From Caballeronia peredens (lineage in GTDB: Bacteria; Pseudomonadota; Gammaproteobacteria; Burkholderiales; Burkholderiaceae), in the NCBI GenBank assembly GCA_001544595.2, contig FCOH02000009.1, positions 1 to 64,000 of the forward strand: a stretch of 64,000 nucleotides of DNA, given 5' to 3'. The translations under genes and the position numbers were made by a program. Of the stretch, positions 9,725-18,476 are shown one piece after another. The notes beneath the pieces are model-generated. The model was not told the origin of the DNA, did not search any database, and saw only the letters and a list, made by a program, of their open reading frames with translations. Position 1 is the first letter of the stretch; each line of letters opens with the position of its first letter.

Positions 9725-10252
9725 ATGAGCTTCAACAACGTACCTCCCGGTAAGGATCTTCCGCAGGATTTCAACGTCATCATCGAGATTCCCGCGCAGA
9801 GCGATCCGGTCAAATACGAAGCCGACAAGGACATGGGCCTGCTCGTCGTCGACCGTTTCATCGGCACCGGCATGCGCTACCCGGCCAATTACGGCTTCAT
9901 TCCGCAGACGCTCTCGGGCGACGGCGATCCGGTCGACGTGCTCGTCATCACGCCGTTTCCGCTGCTGGCAGGCTCCGTCGTGCGCTCGCGCGCCCTCGGC
10001 ATGCTGCAAATGACGGACGAATCGGGCGTGGATGCCAAGCTGATCGCGGTGCCGCACGACAAGATCTGCCCGATGACGGCGAACATCAAGTCGATCGACG
10101 ACGTGCCCGAATACCTGAAAGACCAGATCAAGCACTTCTTCGAGAACTACAAGGCGCTCGAAAAGGGCAAGTGGGTGAAGGTCGAGGGCTGGGCGGGCAT
10201 CGATGCCGCGCACAAGGAAATTTCGGAAGGCGTCGCGAACTTCGGCAAGTAA
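9725..10252 (+). CDS. ppa: Inorganic pyrophosphatase
   Basis: Soluble family I pyrophosphatase, hydrolysing PPi to two phosphates to drive biosynthesis. The 175-residue length and the motifs [26 protein letters not shown] and the metal-binding [10 protein letters not shown] are all canonical. The later AVPHDKIC and [19 protein letters not shown] also match. The start has AGAGAG upstream. It is divergent from the aldehyde dehydrogenase gene, with about 240 bases between them holding both promoters. Confidence 0.98.
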   Translation: MSFNNVPPGKDLPQDFNVIIEIPAQSDPVKYEADKDMGLLVVDRFIGTGMRYPANYGFIPQTLSGDGDPVDVLVITPFPLLAGSVVRSRALGMLQMTDESGVDAKLIAVPHDKICPMTANIKSIDDVPEYLKDQIKHFFENYKALEKGKWVKVEGWAGIDAAHKEISEGVANFGK

Positions 10253-10261
10253 GTCGCGCAG

Positions 10262-10287
10262 GGCGCCGCGCAACGCGCGGCGGCGCC
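10262..10287. terminator. Bidirectional hairpin between ppa and the GIY-YIG gene
   Basis: A GC-rich stem (GGCGCCGCGC, loop AAC, GCGCGGCGGCGCC) is followed on the plus strand by TCATTCTTCTTCC. It lies exactly between two convergent genes, starting 10 bases after the ppa stop and ending at the stop of the opposing gene. Confidence 0.65.
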
Positions 10288-10599
10288 TCATTCTTCTTCC
10301 GCTTCTTCCGCTCCTTCGTTTGCCTCGCTGCGAGGCAACAGCGATTCGAGCGTTCTCTCTCCCGCGATCAACGCGCGCTTCTGCAGCGCGGTCAGCCGCT
10401 TGACGCGATATTCCGCGCGCAACGCTTCCGATCTCCCCGCCAGTTCGAACGACGCCAGCACTCTGAGCGGCTTGCGCGCGCGCGTGTAGCGCGCACCCTT
10501 GCCGCTCGCGTGCGCGGTGAAGCGCGCCTCGACGTCGGTCGCGATGCCGGTGTAGAGGCTGCCGTCGGCGCATTCGATCAGATAGAGAAACCAGGGCAT
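10288..10599 (-). CDS. GIY-YIG nuclease-superfamily protein (UPF0213 type)
   Basis: Small protein of 103 residues consisting of one GIY-YIG fold. It begins MPWFLYLIECADGSLYTGIA, with the two signature Tyr-Ile/Tyr-Thr-Gly elements near residues 6 and 16 and the conserved Arg (ARF) near 26. The C terminus is a run of acidic residues. Members of this short family (YhbQ-like) are thought to act on DNA, but their physiological role is poorly settled. Converges on ppa. Confidence 0.88.
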   Translation of the reverse strand: MPWFLYLIECADGSLYTGIATDVEARFTAHASGKGARYTRARKPLRVLASFELAGRSEALRAEYRVKRLTALQKRALIAGERTLESLLPRSEANEGAEEAEEE

Positions 10600-10762
10600 C
10601 GGCGAGTGAAGGAAGTGTGCGGCGCATTATCGCCGAAAGCACCGCGCCGGAGCGCTTTTGCGGCTCGGGCGGGCCGCGGCGACTTGCGCGAGAATAGCCG
10701 CTTTGGGGCGCGGTCTCGAAGGGCGAGGGCGCGCACCGCCGATATTTCAGCGAGGTAGCCTG

Positions 10763-11002
10763 TTGAATCGCGAGGTCGAAATTCATGTGGTCGATACGCT
10801 TGCCGAGATCCCGGCCGACGACTGGAACCGGCTCGCCGGCGACAATCCGTTCGTGCGCCACGCGTTTCTGTCGGCGCTGCAGGAGACAGGATGCGCGGTC
10901 CGGCGCACCGGCTGGCGCGCGCATCATCTGCTTCTGACGCGCGGCGGCGCGTTCGCCGGCGCGATGCCGCTGTATCTCAAGTCGCACTCGCGCGGCGAAT
11001 AC
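10763..11002 (+). pseudogene. 5' fragment of a FemAB/GNAT-like gene cut by island insertion
   Basis: The first about 80 codons of a protein related to the full gene at 19861-21039. The two share EIHVVD, NPFV, the TGW stretch and GAMPLYLK followed by HSRGEY. Similarity stops precisely after the HSRGEY codons at 11002. The frame then continues through 12 unrelated residues to a stop at 11038. A TTG at 10763 behind GCGAGG is a plausible start, but the frame is open back to 10658. The missing 3' part should lie at the right end of the island, outside the window. The change from GC-rich to AT-richer sequence at the same base supports a junction here. Confidence 0.85.
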
Positions 11003-11250
11003 TCATTGTTATGTCGTAATAAAGACCTGACTTACTGACCGACCAGCGTAGAAGTCAGTGTTTACGCCAGTTGACGTCAAGCCGAATCCATCCTTCTATC
11101 GATACAACACAGCACGAGACGTGTATCGGGCAAAAAAATCGGTCGGGGAAGCTTGGTAGGCCCTGGAGGCGTTCCTAGCGAACGTGGCAGTGAGTCGCCT
11201 GTCGTTCCAGGCCGCTGGGTCGCAGCCTTTCGACGGTTGTAGGGAGGGCC
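11003..11250. other. Left end of the integrated island (attL region) and operon leader
   Basis: These 248 bases between the truncated gene and the first recombinase hold an imperfect palindrome, CTGACTT at 11027-11033 and AAGTCAG at 11052-11058. They also hold the presumed promoter of the recombinase operon. No gene is evident. The palindrome is a candidate recombinase-binding site. Confidence 0.5.
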
Positions 11251-13146
11251 ATGGACGTAGATTACGCGTCGCCGCCAACCGAGCACGAATGGCACGATGA
11301 CCACGTACGCATCATATGCGCGGGTGACAGCCTGAATCGATTTGGGCACGTTCGATTTGATTTTCGAGCTATGGGGCTTTCGCGCGACAGCTACGCGTGC
11401 TCGGTAATAGATTCTCTGCCTTGCCCGTTTGATTTCTCGCGGACTTACGTGGTCAGCTACATTCGAGTGATTCGAGCACTTTCGAAGAACGAGTCAGCAT
11501 TTAAATTCGTTCGCTTGCCATGGGATAAGCTCTCATCGGTAGGGGCATACCAACTATTAGAAGCGGTCGATGACGCAATCGACAAAATGGGGCACGAGGA
11601 CAAAAGGGGTAGCTTCAGAATAGCAACAAAGTTATTCAATGAGGCGGATATCTACACCTCAGATGGTATTCCATTCAGTCACATTGTCTATGAGTCGAGA
11701 CACGCGTACAAAGACAAGAAAAAAAAGGTATTGCTGAGCGATTCGTATGATGGAAGCCTAAATGAAGATTGGCTGCGACAGCCAATCAATGCACTTTTCG
11801 AGGAGAGCGAGAACAAGGATGAAAACTTGCTTGCTCACCTAGAAGCGCGGATTGCCAAAATACGCTCAGCGTGCGACCGAGTTTACGCCGCATATAAAGA
11901 GGTTAAAACGTGGGTGAAAGACGAAAAGGAGAAAGCACTCTCCGAGAATTTGAAGATAATTAGAAATCTAAGCCTCACGTTGAAATACAAAGACTTTAGA
12001 TATGTCTGGGGGGCGTTAAGTGAAGCCGACAAGACTGCTATATTGTTCAGTAGGTCAAACAACGAGCAGTGGCACGCGTCTACGATAAATGGTGTGTATA
12101 GGCGAATCGACTCATTATCGTCACTGCCGAAAGAGTGGCCGCCTTTAGCAAATGACGGCTTCGTATTCCTGGCGTTATGCGAACACTTCGTTCCAGGTCA
12201 TGTTGTGGACGCGATAGCTATAAGCCTGCTGACGAAATACGGCTTAAATCAACAAACGATAAAAACAATCAGCGCGGACAACATAATAAGGCGCGGTTCA
12301 AAGATGGAACTAACGGGACTGAAAGGACGAACAGACCAACTGCAGAGCGTCACCACTTCAAGCGGGCACAAGCTGTCCCTGAGGTATCCCTTTCGTCAAG
12401 ACGTCGACAGCCTCCCTATCGACGATGCATTATTAGTGGAGCAACTGGAGCTCCTAATAAAAAATCGAGAGATAGCTCAACAGTTCTGTACCGTGGTCGG
12501 AGATGGTATTTTCATCTCGCCATGCCTCCGCAAAAATCGCGTCGTTTTTCGGACTATCAGACTTGAGGCTACTCGGTGTGTAAATCGGTTGGTCGACATG
12601 ACTGGTGTTCAGAATTTCAACTTTCGAATTCTTAGGAACCAGGTAGCAGCCGCATATTTCATAAAGTCGGGACGCGACATCCACGCGACAGCGGCATTTA
12701 TGTTCCACGCCAGCGCTTCAACAACCTATAGCTATATATTCAGTGAAATTGAGTTTCGCACAAACGAAGCCAACCTCAAGACATATATGGACATCCTGGC
12801 GAAGTCAATAAAATTCTCGCTAGGTCGAGGGCCAGCACCCGTATCGCACGCTCCCTTATTTCCCGTAAGCCGATTCTGGGCAGAAGACGATGAAAGTATT
12901 GTAGATAGATGGCTTGCCAGTCAGGGCGAAATTAGCATCGTAATAGGGCGAAATGAAGTCGAGCAATGTGTTTTACAACGTCGCTACTACCTCTTGAGCT
13001 ATCTCGACCTCTTACAAGGGAGCGCGATTAGATTTGTAAGATTTGAGTTCCCGAGGATTATTGTTTGCTACGCGCTGTACAGAATAATCTCAGCTAGCCC
13101 TCTCGGAAGTTACCTGAGAAAATTCGAGGAGACGCTCGATGCCTAA
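11251..13146 (+). CDS. Large tyrosine-recombinase-like protein with degenerate active site
   Basis: First gene of the module, 631 residues; ATG follows AGGGAGGG. The C-terminal half shows a recombinase-like core. ILRNQVAAAYFIKSGRD (Arg462 in place of the HxxR box) is followed by the FMFHASASTTYSYI box at 483-496, with His486 and a candidate nucleophile Tyr493 or Tyr495. The usual first-box Arg is not seen (KYGLNQQTIKTI at 329-340), and the box II His is Arg. It may therefore be a structural partner rather than a full catalyst. The N-terminal 300 residues, with a coiled-coil-like stretch near 190-245, match nothing I recognise. Its stop overlaps the next gene by 8 bases. Confidence 0.72.
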   Translation: MDVDYASPPTEHEWHDDHVRIICAGDSLNRFGHVRFDFRAMGLSRDSYACSVIDSLPCPFDFSRTYVVSYIRVIRALSKNESAFKFVRLPWDKLSSVGAYQLLEAVDDAIDKMGHEDKRGSFRIATKLFNEADIYTSDGIPFSHIVYESRHAYKDKKKKVLLSDSYDGSLNEDWLRQPINALFEESENKDENLLAHLEARIAKIRSACDRVYAAYKEVKTWVKDEKEKALSENLKIIRNLSLTLKYKDFRYVWGALSEADKTAILFSRSNNEQWHASTINGVYRRIDSLSSLPKEWPPLANDGFVFLALCEHFVPGHVVDAIAISLLTKYGLNQQTIKTISADNIIRRGSKMELTGLKGRTDQLQSVTTSSGHKLSLRYPFRQDVDSLPIDDALLVEQLELLIKNREIAQQFCTVVGDGIFISPCLRKNRVVFRTIRLEATRCVNRLVDMTGVQNFNFRILRNQVAAAYFIKSGRDIHATAAFMFHASASTTYSYIFSEIEFRTNEANLKTYMDILAKSIKFSLGRGPAPVSHAPLFPVSRFWAEDDESIVDRWLASQGEISIVIGRNEVEQCVLQRRYYLLSYLDLLQGSAIRFVRFEFPRIIVCYALYRIISASPLGSYLRKFEETLDA

Positions 13147-15469
13147 CAGTGCCTTAAGTCGAAAATTTCATCAATTAGGGGTAGACGTCTCCCGAGGAGA
13201 TGTCTTTAGGCCCATGAAACGGCACCAACGCTATTTAAGTCAATGGGCCGATGATTTTATCTGCGTCGATGTTGGGGACACCGGGCATCCTATCGAGAAG
13301 AATTTTCCAATCGGTACATACACAATTGCAGCGGGAAATACTTGCGCAATCTACGAAGGCGCCATCCCGTTGCTCGAACTGCCATGCCTCGCCGAAACAT
13401 TGAAGCATGCTGTTAACTCTGAGTTATCCCACCATAGGTCAAGGTACGATCCAGGAAATCTCATTTGTGTTTGTCGGAAAATTTTCGCTTGGATGCTTCA
13501 GGAAGGAATTTATCGATTCCGACAACCTGACGATTCTCACGAGATGGTCGGCTGGGATAGGGACGACATCGACAAACTGCTGAATCGTGTGGCGAGTGAG
13601 GGTTGGTGGGAAATCCTGAATTACCAAGCTGTCCTGGAAGGCCTCATCGGTCAGGCAGAGGAGAATCCCGAGATTCTAGCCGAACTGACAGGCCGGAGTA
13701 AGGACGCGACTAGAATGCACCTAAACCTAGTGAACATTGAACGGCGGATAGGCTTGCCACTTGCAGGCCCTGAAGTTCCTAAGAGCTTCGTTGAAAGACT
13801 AGCCAAGGTGGCCGGTAAAGCCGTACGCAGCGGCGTTTCGACAGCGGGCGCAAAGAAGCCTAGTGCGGGTGCGCTTTCGCTGACGGCAAAGGGATTAAAT
13901 TCCCTTTGTTTCCTTCCCTCAGAGGTGGATAGCCTTCCGTTTCTAGCAGTGCCTTCAATTAACAAGATAGTGAAACGCTATTTTCCTAATGGCGGTGGGG
14001 CGACCGAAAATTTGGACCCTGAATCTGCCGTTAAACTTCTCAACGAGGCTTTAAAATGGATTTATGATTATTCTCCAATTGTATTGAACCTCTGCCAGTT
14101 GGCTAGAGACAAATTTGAAGAGTTTGGGCACCTTCGAGCGCGTCGAGCGAATGCAGAAATGAACTCTGCCTTATCTCAAAGGGTCAGCGAGCTTCAAGAA
14201 GCCGGCGGGTTACCTTTTGATTGGCCAAAAGCGATTAATCGTACAGGGCGACGCCGAAGCCCGCTGAATTTATTGATAGATATCATTCAAACATCCGCGC
14301 TTATTGTTATAGGCATAAACCACTCTAGACGAAAGGAGGAGCTTATTGGTGAGCGACGCGCGTTCGGTCTTTATTTTGGATGCGTTCGGCCTATCGCGGA
14401 GGGTAGCAACAACTATCGGATAGACGTCTATATAGAAAAAACCGAGCAGGAATTTGCAGAATTTTGGTGCAACGAACTTGTCGTTGACTCTGTGCATGTT
14501 TTAGAAGACATTTCTCAGATTTTCCGACCGCTGCATACTTCCAAGAAAGAGTATTCGGCGGATGTAGAGCGGGCTCGTGGAGATAAGCTTTTCATTTCCG
14601 TTCCGTTTAACTACGCCTCATTCACAGCTCAGGACCGGCAGCGATATAAGTATGTGCATCATGCAGGCTCATTTTTCGAACGCGCCGGCGTTGCGCCCAC
14701 TGTAATGGGCGGTTTCCATCCCTTTAGGCGATTTTTTGCAGTTTTGTACGTTCGTCGATACGACCATGCAACGCTGCAGGCGCTCCGCCAGCACATGCGC
14801 CACATGAGTCTCGCAAGCTTAGAGCGTTACATTAAGGACCCCAAATCACGTGCTCTAGAAAAGCAAATCAACACTCTATTCGCGGGGCGGGTGAAATCCT
14901 TGTTGGAGGAAATAGATATCGCACGAGCGGAATTTTTTGAGGAACTGGTCGAGAGAGTTCTCCGCGGCGAGGAAATTGGAGGCGGAGCAGGATTGTTGAT
15001 TCGAAAAACAACTGCCTTCTTGTCAAAAAGCGCGAGGTTCGTTGACTTAGACTTTAGTGAAATGGCGCACGAAGTCTATTCAAGGTTGGAGTCTGAAGGA
15101 TACCGTCTTGAAGAGAAACCCCCTGGGTTCTGCATAGCGGGCATGTCTGGGATTGCCCTGCGCCACGCTAGGTGTGAAAGAGATGGAGTCGTGCATTCCG
15201 AAGAAGCGGGCGCTGAGAAATGCGAGAAATGCAACAACAATCTCTGTACAAGCGGAAACTTGCGTGAGCATGAGGCGGAGTATGAACGCCTTACGATTCT
15301 AGCCAACGACGTACGAGTCGCCCCCAGTCAGCGGTTAATGGCTGCCAGGCGCGCGACGCTGATTTTCGAATCGGCGAAGCGGCAGGCGGCAAGTGCTAAG
15401 GAAAGCTCAACGTTCTTTCGTAAGTTGGCGGAGACATTTCATCCGATAGTGATGAGGGGCAGACAATGA
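13139..15469 (+). CDS. Large tyrosine recombinase/integrase, 776 aa
   Basis: Second recombinase, about twice the usual integrase length. A recognisable catalytic set is present: Arg397/398 in NHSRRKEEL, Lys434 in YIEKTEQ, His527 and Arg530 in HPFRRF, His552/555 in RQHMRHMSL, and the nucleophile Tyr564 in LERYI. The long N-terminal part (1-370) is uncharacterised. After the core come a helical stretch and a Cys-rich segment, KCEKCNNNLC, that may bind zinc. The size and order beside a small coiled-coil protein recall GmtZ of gamma-mobile-trio modules, but that is only a suggestion. It overlaps both neighbours. Confidence 0.78.
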   Translation: MPNSALSRKFHQLGVDVSRGDVFRPMKRHQRYLSQWADDFICVDVGDTGHPIEKNFPIGTYTIAAGNTCAIYEGAIPLLELPCLAETLKHAVNSELSHHRSRYDPGNLICVCRKIFAWMLQEGIYRFRQPDDSHEMVGWDRDDIDKLLNRVASEGWWEILNYQAVLEGLIGQAEENPEILAELTGRSKDATRMHLNLVNIERRIGLPLAGPEVPKSFVERLAKVAGKAVRSGVSTAGAKKPSAGALSLTAKGLNSLCFLPSEVDSLPFLAVPSINKIVKRYFPNGGGATENLDPESAVKLLNEALKWIYDYSPIVLNLCQLARDKFEEFGHLRARRANAEMNSALSQRVSELQEAGGLPFDWPKAINRTGRRRSPLNLLIDIIQTSALIVIGINHSRRKEELIGERRAFGLYFGCVRPIAEGSNNYRIDVYIEKTEQEFAEFWCNELVVDSVHVLEDISQIFRPLHTSKKEYSADVERARGDKLFISVPFNYASFTAQDRQRYKYVHHAGSFFERAGVAPTVMGGFHPFRRFFAVLYVRRYDHATLQALRQHMRHMSLASLERYIKDPKSRALEKQINTLFAGRVKSLLEEIDIARAEFFEELVERVLRGEEIGGGAGLLIRKTTAFLSKSARFVDLDFSEMAHEVYSRLESEGYRLEEKPPGFCIAGMSGIALRHARCERDGVVHSEEAGAEKCEKCNNNLCTSGNLREHEAEYERLTILANDVRVAPSQRLMAARRATLIFESAKRQAASAKESSTFFRKLAETFHPIVMRGRQ

Positions 15470-16089
15470 CAACTCTTCATGTAGCGGTGCGCCGAAAAAA
15501 TGTGGCGGCGCGAATGCTTGAAAAAAAGAAGGCCGTTCTGGAGCAATGGCTCGTGGATGGAGTACCGCTCCTAGTTCGTGACGACGGTACGCCTGTCCTC
15601 GACGGCGACGGCGAGCGACAATTGGACTATTTTCCTTCGAACATTGCCGCATTGGCCGATTGGGATGGTACACAGAATTGCGGGCCCACGAGAGACAGGT
15701 ATGGGCTCGACCTAACGAGAACGGGGCGGATGACCATTGACCAACCCTATCACGCGAGAATGAAGGAGCAGTTGCGTGAAACAATTAAAGCTTTAGAGGA
15801 GCGCGCCACAAAGCAGAAGGCAGCGCTAAACAAGGTTACAGAGATTTCAATTCTCCGAGAGAAGCTCTCACACGCAGAGGCTTTGATTAAGCAGCAAAAT
15901 AAAGAAATTGCGTCGTTCCAGGTCAGGCGCCGGTCCCTCGAGCTCAAATATAAAACGAAGACGAAATCGCTCGCCGGTGCGAAGCTTGAGCATCAGCGCG
16001 TAGTCCAGCGTCTGGAGGGAAAGATTGCTGACCTGACGGCACTGCTGAGAAAGGTTACTTCACTGAAGGTTAGCAAAAGGGAGGCATGA
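15466..16089 (+). CDS. Coiled-coil accessory protein of the recombinase operon
   Basis: A 207-residue basic protein, no family recognised by eye. Residues about 95-205 are strongly helical and heptad-like (repeated Glu/Lys/Leu, for example LEERATKQKAALNKV and KIADLTALLRKV). This is the profile of the small partner proteins found beside multi-recombinase modules (TnpC of Tn554, GmtX). ATG overlaps the previous stop in ATGA and its own stop overlaps the next start, so it is translated with the recombinases. Probable role: bridging recombinases or DNA ends; inferred from context only. Confidence 0.7.
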   Translation: MTTLHVAVRRKNVAARMLEKKKAVLEQWLVDGVPLLVRDDGTPVLDGDGERQLDYFPSNIAALADWDGTQNCGPTRDRYGLDLTRTGRMTIDQPYHARMKEQLRETIKALEERATKQKAALNKVTEISILREKLSHAEALIKQQNKEIASFQVRRRSLELKYKTKTKSLAGAKLEHQRVVQRLEGKIADLTALLRKVTSLKVSKREA

Positions 16090-16466
16090 TGAGACAAATC
16101 TCTTCTCAAGCGAAAGGCATCGCGCAGGTCGCCCGGCTGGAAGCATGGATTACAGTAACTCCGCTCGACCGGATTCCGCGAAATCAATTTGGCGGAGTAG
16201 CACGTCGCCGCGTCTGCCTGTTGTTGGAGATTAGCCCTTCCACGGTGACGAGCAATCAGCGGCTCCGTAAGTTGTTTGATGCACTCGACGCTTCTATTGC
16301 GAGCACGGGTGCGAAGGTTAGCGAACCGCCCCGGCACGGGGTTGCAATTTACACATACGAAACGCTTTCGGCGCGTTGCGAGCAGCTTGAACGTGAGATT
16401 TCAGTCTTGACATCGAGATTGCAAATGTTCGAGCACATGACGACCTATGGTTGGAGCCTTCCATGA
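16086..16466 (+). CDS. Small HTH-like plus coiled-coil protein
   Basis: A 126-residue protein in an ATGA overlap on both sides. Residues about 38-70 (ARRRVCLLLEISPSTVTSN, then LRKLFDALD) could form a helix-turn-helix. The C-terminal 30 residues (LSARCEQLEREISVLTSRLQ) are a short coiled coil. This resembles DNA-binding helper subunits in transposon operons. I do not recognise a named family. Confidence 0.62.
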   Translation: MMRQISSQAKGIAQVARLEAWITVTPLDRIPRNQFGGVARRRVCLLLEISPSTVTSNQRLRKLFDALDASIASTGAKVSEPPRHGVAIYTYETLSARCEQLEREISVLTSRLQMFEHMTTYGWSLP

Positions 16467-18451
16467 GCGAAGCCGGTGACGTCCGGGTCAGCGGAACTGT
16501 CGCCTACGTTCTGAGCGCCCCACCAAATGGCGGCGCTATATTCCGTCTCCGGTGCTCAAAAGGCCCGCGGCTCCTCAGGGTCGTCGCGTCCTACAAGATA
16601 CTGGCGACCGCGCCACAAGTAGGGACCTACTGGACCGTCAGCGGCTTTTACGATGACGAACGTCAGTTGCACGCAACCTCTGCGATGCAATCGCTGCCGA
16701 CCCACGAAGGGCTGCTTGATTTCATGTGCAGTCATCCGTCATTTGCCTTTCTCGGAAAACGGCGTGCCAAGAGGCTATGGCGAAAGCTGGGGTTTCGGCT
16801 TTCTGAGAGCTTGAGCCATCGATATATCGGAGATTTTTGGAATTTAGGTCTATCAGCCCATGACACAATTTTGCTTTTCGACCGGTGGAGTGCTTATTGC
16901 ACGGAAACTAGGCTTGTTAAGAGTCTCGTTGAGTTAGGACTTTCTGTGTCGGCTAGCACCAAGCTCCTCGAATCGTATGGAGGAAGAGTTAACGAGCTTA
17001 TCGACGAGAATCCATATCGACTTATCGCTGCATTCCAATGGGCCTTAGTCGACCATGTAGCAGAGACGAAGTTCTCGGTGGAAAACAAAGGCGACGCTCG
17101 GCGACTCGACGCGGCGTGTGAACAAGCTTTCAGGCAAGAGCAAATGCAAGGCTTTACCGCGATAGGAGAGGCTCGGTTCAAGGGGCGTTTGGAGAAACTT
17201 TTAGGGACAAGACTTTTAGCTGACTTGGCAGTCGTTCGTTACACCGACAATTGCGCGATGTACGTGTTTCGTGAAGGCACTCAAGTTCTGTACCAGTCGA
17301 AATCGATGTTCTCAATCGAGAACTACATCTTCAGTAGACTTAAGCATCCGATTGGATTTTCGGCACAGGACAGGGAGAAAGGGTGCAAGGGTCTGTTATG
17401 CGTTAGCGTCCAGCATATTCCCGAAGCAAGCCGTCTGCTGACGCAGTCTACCGCTGCTTCGGTATCAGATACAGTCGAGCTGTGGCCGACAGACAAAGAA
17501 GCAGTGGATGCGACCACTAACCAACGTACGAGCATCAGCCTGGAACGAGTGTTTAGGAATGAAAGCTTGACCTTCGAGCAATGCCAAGGACACACAGTCG
17601 TCGTTCGACGAGCACACTGCTATGACAATTTCGTGCTCTACAGTATCTTAAGACGGCTCTCTCCATCGAGCAACGTCGTCTTGACAGGGGATGGAAATCA
17701 GACACAGATTGACGGTGTCGGACGGCCTTTTTTAGGCTTACTGCTGAGTGCTTCGGCGGCCACGGGCACTGAGCAATTTGCAATTGCGAGTTGCTCTGAG
17801 ATGGCTGACGTTGAAGAGTTCGACACTCACACGGTCCGCGAGCTTTTCCGCACGGCGATGGCGGAATACTTCGCTGCCTGCGTAGAAAATGAAACTGCGA
17901 TTGTCACCTGCACCTGGGCCGCGGCGATTAAGCTGAACTCCGACCTTCATCAAGAGGGCCTTTCATTTCGGAAGGCAAATGGGCTAGATGTTCCGGCGGT
18001 TCAACTAAGCGACCGAACTTCAGCAACCATCGGAGACCGAATAGTCTATCGGTCTCACGACTTCGATGCCGGGTTGCTGAAAGGAACAAGAGGGACGGTC
18101 TTGGATATTGCTGAGGATGCTATCGGAACGAAAGTGAAAGGAGCTAAACGCCTTGTAGTGAGATTCGACGGGGGCGGAATCTCCACACTCAACGTCGAGC
18201 AGATGCGCAATGTCGCCCTTGGCTATGCGGCCCCTCTAAAAGCTTCGTTGCTCCACCGATGGGCGAATGTTATTGCCTGCTGTGACGGCTTGGATGCCAA
18301 TGAGGAAACTTGGAAGTACACCGCGCGTGCTCGTGCAATCGGTAGATGCGTCTATGTCGGCGACCTCACGCGTCAAGCGAAGGCTCTTGGGCAGAGCGGT
18401 TCGGTAAGAAGATACTTTGGGTATGGATTAACCATTGTTAATCGTCACTAG
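16463..18451 (+). CDS. RecD2-like protein lacking Walker A (degenerate SF1 helicase)
   Basis: A 662-residue protein with the layout of RecD2 helicases. It has an N-terminal OB-like part, helix-hairpin segments (SFAFLGKRRAKRLWRKLG near 93-110), NPYRL at 183-187, and a motif III-like LTGDGNQTQIDGVGRPFLG at 407-425. A C-terminal UvrD_C_2-like stretch (GDRIVYRSHDFDAGLLKGTRG) and a motif VI-like YTARARA near the end follow. The segment that should hold the phosphate loop (about 295-330) contains no GxxxxGK[ST]. It is therefore unlikely to hydrolyse ATP in the usual way. I use the ATG at 16463, which overlaps the previous stop, although the frame opens at 16451. Confidence 0.7.
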   Translation: MSEAGDVRVSGTVAYVLSAPPNGGAIFRLRCSKGPRLLRVVASYKILATAPQVGTYWTVSGFYDDERQLHATSAMQSLPTHEGLLDFMCSHPSFAFLGKRRAKRLWRKLGFRLSESLSHRYIGDFWNLGLSAHDTILLFDRWSAYCTETRLVKSLVELGLSVSASTKLLESYGGRVNELIDENPYRLIAAFQWALVDHVAETKFSVENKGDARRLDAACEQAFRQEQMQGFTAIGEARFKGRLEKLLGTRLLADLAVVRYTDNCAMYVFREGTQVLYQSKSMFSIENYIFSRLKHPIGFSAQDREKGCKGLLCVSVQHIPEASRLLTQSTAASVSDTVELWPTDKEAVDATTNQRTSISLERVFRNESLTFEQCQGHTVVVRRAHCYDNFVLYSILRRLSPSSNVVLTGDGNQTQIDGVGRPFLGLLLSASAATGTEQFAIASCSEMADVEEFDTHTVRELFRTAMAEYFAACVENETAIVTCTWAAAIKLNSDLHQEGLSFRKANGLDVPAVQLSDRTSATIGDRIVYRSHDFDAGLLKGTRGTVLDIAEDAIGTKVKGAKRLVVRFDGGGISTLNVEQMRNVALGYAAPLKASLLHRWANVIACCDGLDANEETWKYTARARAIGRCVYVGDLTRQAKALGQSGSVRRYFGYGLTIVNRH

Positions 18452-18476
18452 TCTAGTTTGGTCGAGGTATAAAATC

